Source: JAJISG01 sp964347345 (GTDB lineage: Archaea; Thermoplasmatota; Thermoplasmata; RBG-16-68-12; JAJISG01). From it: a stretch of DNA of 64,000 nucleotides. The position numbers and the translations under genes are program-made. The stretch's first letter is position 1, and each line of letters begins with the position of its first letter. Below the pieces are notes generated by a model that saw nothing but the letters and a program-made list of their open reading frames with translations, had not been told where the DNA came from and did not search any database. Shown here piece by piece: positions 58,830 to 64,000 of this stretch. The stretch covers positions 1 to 64,000 of the forward strand of contig CAYFYB010000005.1 in the NCBI GenBank assembly GCA_964347345.1. The letters are read 5' to 3'.

Positions 58830-59492
58830 GTGATCAGGCCTTCCGGCTACCAAGGGGTCTACAACGAGGGCGAGAACCTCTTCACGGAGAACCTCATCCC
58901 TGGGACCTCCGTGTACGGCGAGGCCTTGGTCAGGCAAGGCCCCCGGGAGTTCAGGGCGTGGAATCCTCGGAGGAGCAAGTTGGCGGCACTCCTCCTCAGG
59001 GGCTTCGAGGGATACCCATTCCAAGAAGGTTCAAGGGTCCTGTATCTGGGCGCCGCCACGGGCACCACCGCCAGCCACGTGTCGGATCTCGTGCCCAAAG
59101 GCGTAGTCTACGCTGTGGAAATCTCACCGAAGGCATTTCAGAAACTGCTCCGCCTCTCAGAGGAGCGCCCCAACCTCGTACCGATACTGGCCGATGCCAG
59201 GAACCCCGAGTCCTACAGGTCTCTCGTAGGCGAGGTGGATGTGCTATACCAAGACGTGGCCCAGAGAGATCAGGCGAGAATCTTCCTGAAGAACACCCCC
59301 TGCATGAGTCCATCGGCAATGGGCATCCTCATGCTGAAGGCAAGGAGCGTGGACGTGGCGGCACCCCCTGATAAGGTTTTCACGCAGGAACTGAGGATAC
59401 TGAGGGACGGAGGGATGAAGCTCCTCTCCGTCAAACGCCTCGACCCCTACCAGGCCGACCACGCCGCCTTTCTCATGAGCCGGGGATGGTGA
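58830..59492 (+). CDS. flpA: Fibrillarin-like rRNA/tRNA 2'-O-methyltransferase
   Basis: 220 residues. Catalytic subunit of the box C/D RNP: YNEGENLFTENLIPG at the N-terminus, VLYLGAATGTTASHVSDLV (SAM motif I), VYAVEISPKAFQKLL, DVLYQDVAQRDQA and KVFTQELRIL are diagnostic. GTG 58830 starts at the expected residue with GGAGGT 12 bases upstream. Its usual neighbour Nop5/Nop56 is not in the window. uS15 follows 84 bases later. Confidence 0.94.
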   Translation: MIRPSGYQGVYNEGENLFTENLIPGTSVYGEALVRQGPREFRAWNPRRSKLAALLLRGFEGYPFQEGSRVLYLGAATGTTASHVSDLVPKGVVYAVEISPKAFQKLLRLSEERPNLVPILADARNPESYRSLVGEVDVLYQDVAQRDQARIFLKNTPCMSPSAMGILMLKARSVDVAAPPDKVFTQELRILRDGGMKLLSVKRLDPYQADHAAFLMSRGW

Positions 59493-59576
59493 CATCTGGC
59501 CTGAGGAATAGCCAGTGATGCGCACTTCAAAGGTTAAATACGGGGAATACGTAGAAGGTGGTCCTGAGGACAAGGC

Positions 59577-60032
59577 ATGGCCAGGATGCATAGGCGGAGA
59601 AAGGGGAAGTCTTCCTCCAAACGCCCTCCCTCGGAGGAGCCACCGAAGTGGGTCTCCATCAAGCCCGAGGAAGTGGAGAAGCTCGTCCTGAAGCTTCACA
59701 AGGAGGGGATGCAGACCGCCCAGATAGGCATCCGGCTAAGGGATCAGCACGGCATCCCGAGCGTAAGACTTGTGACGGGGAAGTCCATCACCAAGATTCT
59801 CGGAGAACAGGGGGTCAAGATGGACTTGCCGGAGGACCTTCGCAACCTCATGAGGAAAGCCGTAAGGCTCGACAGCCATCTTAAGGATCACACGAAAGAC
59901 TTCCACAACAGGAGGGGCCTGGAGCTCATTGAGGCGAAGATTCGCCGCTTGGCCCGCTACTACAAGCGGGAGGGAGTCCTTCCGTCGGATTGGGAGTATT
60001 CCCGGAAAGCAGCAGAGATCCAGGTACGGTAG
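59577..60032 (+). CDS. rps15: 30S ribosomal protein uS15
   Basis: 151 residues, the archaeal/eukaryotic length with the N-terminal extension ARMHRRRKGKSSSKRP. Core: PEEVEKLVLKLHKEGMQTA, QIGIRLRDQHGIPSVR, HTKDFHNRRGLELIEAKIRRLARYYKREG. A TATA-like GGTTAAATACG (about 59532-59541) lies upstream. The next gene, a DHH exonuclease, starts 11 bases after the stop, the common archaeal arrangement. Confidence 0.96.
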   Translation: MARMHRRRKGKSSSKRPPSEEPPKWVSIKPEEVEKLVLKLHKEGMQTAQIGIRLRDQHGIPSVRLVTGKSITKILGEQGVKMDLPEDLRNLMRKAVRLDSHLKDHTKDFHNRRGLELIEAKIRRLARYYKREGVLPSDWEYSRKAAEIQVR

Positions 60033-60043
60033 GCGTCACACTC

Positions 60044-61405
60044 ATGGACTGGATGCGAGAGAGTTTGCCAGAGGGTCTTGCTGAGAGGCTGGAGAAAGCT
60101 GCCAGCACCGTGGATGGCGCGAAGCGAGCCCGGGTCCTCTGCCACTACGACGGTGATGGAACTGCAGCCGCAGCCCTCCTGACCATCTCCCTCCTGCGAG
60201 AAGGGCTGGACGTCCGCACCACTCTCTCCCACCACTTAGATATGGAGAAACTGAAGGAGCTGGACCCCGAGGACGCCGATGTCCTCCTGGTGAGTGACAT
60301 GGGAAGCCCCCAGGTGGACCTTTTTGAGAGGCTGAAGCTGCCCGTGGTGGTCCTGGACCATCACCAGCCCCTTAGGGACTCCGACAAGGTCGTGCAGATT
60401 AACCCTCACTTTTTCGGGCTCAGTGGCACCCGAGACGCCTGCGGCTCCACGACATCATTCCTCTTCTCCCTGGCTCTCTCAGAAGCCAACCTCGACCTGG
60501 CGGGGATCGCCCTGATTGGGTGCATTGCCGACCGTCAGTATCTGGGAGGTTTCAAGGGCATCAACGAGACCCTCTTCCAGAGAGCCCTTAAGGAAGGCGT
60601 CCTCAGAGCCGAAAGGAGCCTGGCCCTTGCCGATCTGCCTCTGGAGGAAGCGCTCCTCTACTCCGTAGGGCCCTACTTCAAGGGTCTCTCAGGCCGCCAG
60701 GACAAGGTCAGACGATTCCTGTCGGAGCTGGGTTTGGACCATAAAGATAGGTTTCGGGATCTGCAAGCCGCCGCGAAGGAGCAACTCGTCTCAACCCTGG
60801 GCCTGTGGCTCCTCAAGCAGGGGGTCCGCCCCGAGACGGTCCAGCAACTTGTGGAGGAGAGATACTGGTATCCCGCCCTCGAGACCTACGTGGACGACCT
60901 GGAGAGTTACGTCAATGCCTGTTCGAGACAAGGAGAGGAGTCCCTTGGCCTATCCTTGAGTCTCGGCGACTTCAGCGGGAGGGAGAGAGCCGAGGAGATC
61001 AGACGGAAGCACTGGAAGGATGTCCTGAGAGGCATCATGAAGGTCGAGTCCGACGGCGTCTTCTCCAAGAAGCATGTGCAGTTCTTCTACGCCGATGGAC
61101 CAACGCTGGCAGGCTCCGTTGCGGGGATCTCCATGAGGTACCTTCTGGACCAGGAGAAGCCAACCCTCGCCATGGCGGTGGTGAACGGCAAGACCAAGGT
61201 ATCCGCAAGGGGCACCGACTATCTCATTGGGAAAGGGGTAGACTTAGCCGAGGCCCTACGTCTCGGAGCAGAGGCAGCAGGGGGCTCTGGGGGAGGACAC
61301 AACATAGCCTCCGGAGCCACCATTCCGAAGGGGAGGGAGGAGAGGTTTCTTGAGACGGTGGATTCCGTCGTGGGCAGGCAGCTTGAAGGGAATTCCCCGG
61401 AGTGA
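60044..61405 (+). CDS. RecJ-like DHH/DHHA1 single-strand exonuclease
   Basis: 453 residues. DHH motifs: CHYDGDGTAAA (Asp36, Asp38), VSDMGS (Asp85), LDHHQP (Asp105-His-His107), GCIADRQ. A DHHA1 domain ends with GGSGGGHNIASGA, the GGGH substrate motif. Archaeal relatives (RecJ/GAN) bind GINS or act on RNA and ssDNA ends; which one applies is not decided. ATG 60044 is preferred over the upstream in-frame start, giving an 11-base gap to rps15. Confidence 0.91.
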   Translation: MDWMRESLPEGLAERLEKAASTVDGAKRARVLCHYDGDGTAAAALLTISLLREGLDVRTTLSHHLDMEKLKELDPEDADVLLVSDMGSPQVDLFERLKLPVVVLDHHQPLRDSDKVVQINPHFFGLSGTRDACGSTTSFLFSLALSEANLDLAGIALIGCIADRQYLGGFKGINETLFQRALKEGVLRAERSLALADLPLEEALLYSVGPYFKGLSGRQDKVRRFLSELGLDHKDRFRDLQAAAKEQLVSTLGLWLLKQGVRPETVQQLVEERYWYPALETYVDDLESYVNACSRQGEESLGLSLSLGDFSGRERAEEIRRKHWKDVLRGIMKVESDGVFSKKHVQFFYADGPTLAGSVAGISMRYLLDQEKPTLAMAVVNGKTKVSARGTDYLIGKGVDLAEALRLGAEAAGGSGGGHNIASGATIPKGREERFLETVDSVVGRQLEGNSPE

Positions 61406-61440
61406 GGCCGATCCCGTCAGATCTCTTGGCAGTGTCTGAG

Positions 61441-61836
61441 CTAACCGCCGGCCTTTCTCAGGACGTCAAGGTCCTTTGAGGACGTTATTAGGATCTCTAG
61501 CTGACCTCTGTAGAGCTGAAGCTCGCCCCTGACCATGACCTCGGCTCCCTGGACCACGTCCTCTCTCTCCTCAAGGCCGTCGTACACCTGCCTGGAGGCG
61601 AAGACTGCAACCTCACTGTAGTCCAGGGGGTCCATCAGCCTGAGGACGAGGCCCGAGGAGGTGAGACGTGCCTCCTTCACCGTTCCCACAGTCTCAACCC
61701 ACTTCCCAACCATCTCCTCCGTGAGATCCCCTATGGGGAGCTGCGCTGGCCCTATGGAGAGGCTGTAGTAATAGAGGCCCGTCAGGGCCAGGACGGAACC
61801 TAAGGTCAGCAGGATCACGATGCCTTTCCTGTCCAA
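61441..61836 (-). CDS. Membrane-anchored OB-fold protein
   Basis: 131 residues. An N-terminal transmembrane helix (about 6-25) is followed by an OB-fold pattern: VGKWVETVGTVKEARL, GLVLRLMDPLDYSEVAVFASRQV, VVQGAEVMVRGELQLYRGQLEILI. Such tRNA_anti-like domains on a membrane anchor face outward in archaea, so nucleic-acid binding is uncertain. TTG 61836 start, with GGAGGT about 13 bases upstream. Located 19 bases after the DUF835 gene on the same strand. Confidence 0.76.
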   Translation of the reverse strand: MDRKGIVILLTLGSVLALTGLYYYSLSIGPAQLPIGDLTEEMVGKWVETVGTVKEARLTSSGLVLRLMDPLDYSEVAVFASRQVYDGLEEREDVVQGAEVMVRGELQLYRGQLEILITSSKDLDVLRKAGG

Positions 61837-61855
61837 AAGGTCCAGTAACCTCCCC

Positions 61856-62407
61856 CTAGTATGTGTCGATGAGTTTGATGACCTCTTCCCTGTCGAGTTC
61901 CCTCCTGACGTCCTCTCCCTCTAGGAGCTCCAGGTTCCTCTCGAGGAGTGCCATCTCCTTGGGCTCCAAGGCTTCGGGGTTGATGGGGATCAGCACCAGG
62001 GCCGGTTTCTGCATCACGAACTCGTTTACGTGCTCCACGAAGAGGAGGGTCTGGACGAAGTTGTTGTTCAGAATCAGATACTCAAGGCCGTCCAGCAGTA
62101 CCGCCGACCGATCGTTGTCCTGGATGAACTTACAGATTAGCTTGTTCAGGCCTCCCAGAGCGGTAGGGTTGTGGAAGTCCTCGCCGGGCGTGTGGCTCAG
62201 CCAGACAACCCGCACATCCTCCATATCCCTCTCTTTCCTGATTTTGGCGGGATGTCTCCTGCTAACCACTAGGCTAGGCCTTCCGTCGCCTTTGAGGAGC
62301 CTGAAGAGGCGATAGGTGAGGTTAGGCTTTCTCTCCTTCACCAGATAGCAGCCATCGCTGAGTTCCAATAGGCGGCTTTGAGAGTGGAAACCTGGCTCCT
62401 CTCCCAT
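61856..62407 (-). CDS. DUF835 domain protein
   Basis: 183 residues. DUF835 spans most of the protein: YLVKERKPNLTYRLFRLL, VVWLSHTPGEDFHNPTALGGLNKLIC, SAVLLDGLEYLILNNNFVQTLLFVEHVNEFV, and ALVLIPINPEALEPKEMALLERN. The family is a RecA-like alpha/beta domain without Walker motifs, abundant in Thermoplasmata and Thermococci, with no known function. ATG 62407 has GGAGG four bases upstream. Probably co-transcribed with the OB-fold gene downstream. Confidence 0.88.
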   Translation of the reverse strand: MGEEPGFHSQSRLLELSDGCYLVKERKPNLTYRLFRLLKGDGRPSLVVSRRHPAKIRKERDMEDVRVVWLSHTPGEDFHNPTALGGLNKLICKFIQDNDRSAVLLDGLEYLILNNNFVQTLLFVEHVNEFVMQKPALVLIPINPEALEPKEMALLERNLELLEGEDVRRELDREEVIKLIDTY

Positions 62408-62522
62408 GTCTCCTCCGCCGGAAGAATCAGGCTTAAGACATATCAAGTTTGTGGAACGCGAAGGGCGAGGGTAAGGGTGTGGCTCTCCTCCGAATAGTCC
62501 CTCTCTGTGACTGCTGTCTGCG

Positions 62523-63683
62523 TCACCTCGAGAGGGCAACCTCTAGGCTGTGGATGAGGGCCCTGGCGGGCACTTCTTGCAAGGATATGATGGTGGTCTT
62601 CCCCGTGACCCCTTCCCCTGAGGGCTTCGCCTCGATGAATCCCAGGATGTCCAGGTCCTGAAGGTACTTCCAGAACTGCGTGTGCCCCCTCTTCTTCTCG
62701 CCGTACTCCTCGCAGGCCAGCGAGTAGGCCTCCTCGGCTTCCCCCGTGGTGATGTACGCCTTCTTCTCCAGCTTCCTGGCCAGGGCCAGGAGGGCCACCA
62801 TCTTGGGCCGGTCCAGGGCCTCCAAGCTCTCCTCGCTCAGCAGGGCATGGGTCGTTGCCCTCGCCTCCCTCACGTGCTCCGGCAGCACCTCCCTCATGTC
62901 CTCATCGAGGGCCAGGTCCCCCGCCTTCTGAAGGATCTCTATGGCATACCTTGCATCGCCATACTCCGACGCGATGTCGGCGATGAGGTCCACGCACTCC
63001 CCCCGCACCACGTCGGGGAAGAAGGCCAGGTCCACCCTGTCCTCCAGGATGTCCGCCAGCTCCTCCTTGCTGTACTTCCCGAACTCCACCACGTTGCTCC
63101 TCTTGAAGGTGCTGAGGGTGGCCTTGTCCAGATAGGTTAGGATGTGCTTCTGGGAGATCAGGATGACGCTGACGCTGCCCCGGGGTCCCTGATACTCCTC
63201 ATCAAACCTCGTGAAGCTGTAGATGAGGTCGGAACTCTTCCGAACGAGGGTGTCGGCCTCGTCCAGCACCACTATCAGGTGGGCCTTGTCCCTCTCGAGG
63301 TGCTTCCTCAGGACGCTTAGCTTCTCAGGTATGGAGAAGCCCCTGTCAGGGAACCTCTCGTCCCACTTTTTCAGGATGGCAAGGAGGACGGCGTCCTCCG
63401 TGGTCCTCTGCCGGCAGTTGACCAGGACCCACTGTACGTTCTTGTCCCTCCCTCGGGCGAACTCCTGGAAGTCCATACAGAACCTCTTGGAGAGGTGAGT
63501 CTTCCCGGTCCCCACGTTACCCACCAGGAAAACATTCTGGGAGAGGTTGGCCTCCACCAGGGGGTGGAAGAGGTTTCTGAGGGTTCTCATCTGCTTATCC
63601 CTGTGGGGCATCTTCTCAGGGACGAAGTCGAAGGAGAGCTTGCTCACATCTCTGAATATAGGGGGGCCACCCGGGCGGGGCAT
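62523..63683 (-). CDS. cdc6: Orc1/Cdc6 replication initiator
   Basis: 386 residues. AAA+ initiator: Walker A GNVGTGKTH (55-63), Walker B VVLDEADTL (Asp141, Glu142), sensor 1 ISQKH, sensor 2 GDARYAIEIL, and a C-terminal winged helix (TTGEAEEAYSLACEEYG, TQFWKYLQDLDILGFIE). ATG 63683 is chosen over 44 upstream open codons: a TATA box (63708-63716) is centred 28 bases before it. TTCCAGTGAAA, resembling the core of origin recognition boxes, overlaps the start codon. Archaeal origins often sit next to cdc6, but only 162 bases separate it from the divergent SAP gene. Confidence 0.93.
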   Translation of the reverse strand: MPRPGGPPIFRDVSKLSFDFVPEKMPHRDKQMRTLRNLFHPLVEANLSQNVFLVGNVGTGKTHLSKRFCMDFQEFARGRDKNVQWVLVNCRQRTTEDAVLLAILKKWDERFPDRGFSIPEKLSVLRKHLERDKAHLIVVLDEADTLVRKSSDLIYSFTRFDEEYQGPRGSVSVILISQKHILTYLDKATLSTFKRSNVVEFGKYSKEELADILEDRVDLAFFPDVVRGECVDLIADIASEYGDARYAIEILQKAGDLALDEDMREVLPEHVREARATTHALLSEESLEALDRPKMVALLALARKLEKKAYITTGEAEEAYSLACEEYGEKKRGHTQFWKYLQDLDILGFIEAKPSGEGVTGKTTIISLQEVPARALIHSLEVALSR

Positions 63684-63707
63684 TTCACTGGAATAGCCGT
63701 TGTGTTT

Positions 63708-63716
63708 GATAAAAAC
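63708..63716 (-). promoter_or_regulatory. TATA box of cdc6
   Basis: Minus strand GTTTTTATC, centred 28 bases before ATG 63683; predicts a leaderless transcript. Confidence 0.55.
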
Positions 63717-63803
63717 GTTGCCCTGGGCCAGAATCTGGCCTGGAGAGGAAGGGTCAGCGGCTCCCCCGCTATATGAGTTGCACAGGGCGCCACTCATGAC
63801 GAA

Positions 63804-63813
63804 ACATTTAAGC
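63804..63813 (+). promoter_or_regulatory. TATA-like box of the second SAP-domain gene
   Basis: ACATTTAAGC, about 38 bases before ATG 63846, leaving a leader of about 12 bases. Confidence 0.5.
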
Positions 63814-63845
63814 ATCTTCCGTCGGACCGTCCAGAGAGACTTACC

Positions 63846-64000
63846 ATGGCCAGGAGGTCCTCTTCCGAGGTCCTGGAAGGAGACGACCTGCAGGACCCGA
63901 GGCGTGAGCTGGAGTCCCTCACCGTCAAGGAGCTAAGAGAGAAAGCTAAGGATCGATCGGTGAACCTCCAGGGCAAGCGGCGGAAAGCCGACATCATCGA
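63846..64000 (+). CDS. SAP-domain protein, 5' part only (runs off window)
   Basis: The first 51 codons of a gene continuing past the window edge. MARRSSSEVLEGDDLQ is followed by a SAP/HeH motif, LTVKELREKAKDRSVN and GKRRKADII, the same arrangement as residues 20-60 of the protein at 22825-24306. It is divergent from cdc6. The remainder cannot be seen, so the helical and zinc-ribbon parts are only a guess. Confidence 0.7.
   Translation, partial: MARRSSSEVLEGDDLQDPRRELESLTVKELREKAKDRSVNLQGKRRKADII

Noticed and set aside
63684..63845. Replication origin between cdc6 and the SAP gene
   Set aside because: Only one origin-box-like match, no repeated boxes or clear AT-rich unwinding stretch, and the region is very short.
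1..64000. CRISPR array or integrated provirus
   Set aside because: No regularly spaced repeats, integrase, terminase or capsid genes seen; gene content is chromosomal throughout.

Overview
The window looks like chromosomal DNA from an archaeon, most likely an uncultured member of the Thermoplasmatota or a near relative. The evidence is archaeal information-processing genes (Orc1/Cdc6, HerA-NurA-Mre11-Rad50, fibrillarin, uS15 next to a DHH nuclease, Nep1, RtcA, an Lhr helicase, an RPA/SOSS-B-type OB protein), archaeal metabolism markers (PurP, split GuaA subunits, the archaeal riboflavin reductase), bat-type HTH, DUF835 and SAP-domain proteins, and TATA-like boxes centred about 26 nt before many start codons, which implies many leaderless mRNAs. 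GC is high and genes are dense. The lineage call is inference from gene content.

0-20 kb is the most accessory part. It holds a cobalamin-binding regulator with the W-x9-EH motif of CarH photoreceptors. A shared TAGTGCCTAAA element lies just upstream of the TATA boxes of this gene, of a FAS1-domain gene and of a three-gene membrane/oxidoreductase operon. After these come a SixA-type phosphatase, cytidine deaminase, HxlR and FIST genes, a 1509-residue membrane-anchored surface protein, an Lrp regulator, a UbiA prenyltransferase with a solo PAS protein, and a divergent bat-type HTH gene.

20-42 kb is mostly core metabolism: Lhr helicase, a SAP/zinc-ribbon helical protein, ahcY-HAD-pfkB (methyl cycle and nucleoside salvage), purE-guaAb-guaAa, and a minus-strand carA-carB-DUF131-serA unit. 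The carB 5' end is interrupted by a 29-nt hairpin insertion. Then come an archaeal riboflavin reductase with a Mut7-C nuclease, PAC2, rtcA, and terC with a structured leader.

42-50 kb has an alcohol dehydrogenase, a secreted triple-repeat protein, tRNA-Gly(CCC), and a minus-strand purP-nep1-zinc ribbon-RAM-UPF0147 group followed by panE. 50-64 kb is a DNA-repair and information block: a RecA-fold protein without a Walker A, the mre11-rad50-nurA-herA operon (Rad50 lacks the zinc hook), fibrillarin, uS15, a DHH exonuclease, a DUF835 protein, Orc1/Cdc6 and the start of a second SAP-domain gene.

No CRISPR array, insertion sequence, rRNA or convincing replication origin was found. The only intergenic stretch over 300 bases (41524-41829) holds the terC leader and promoter.
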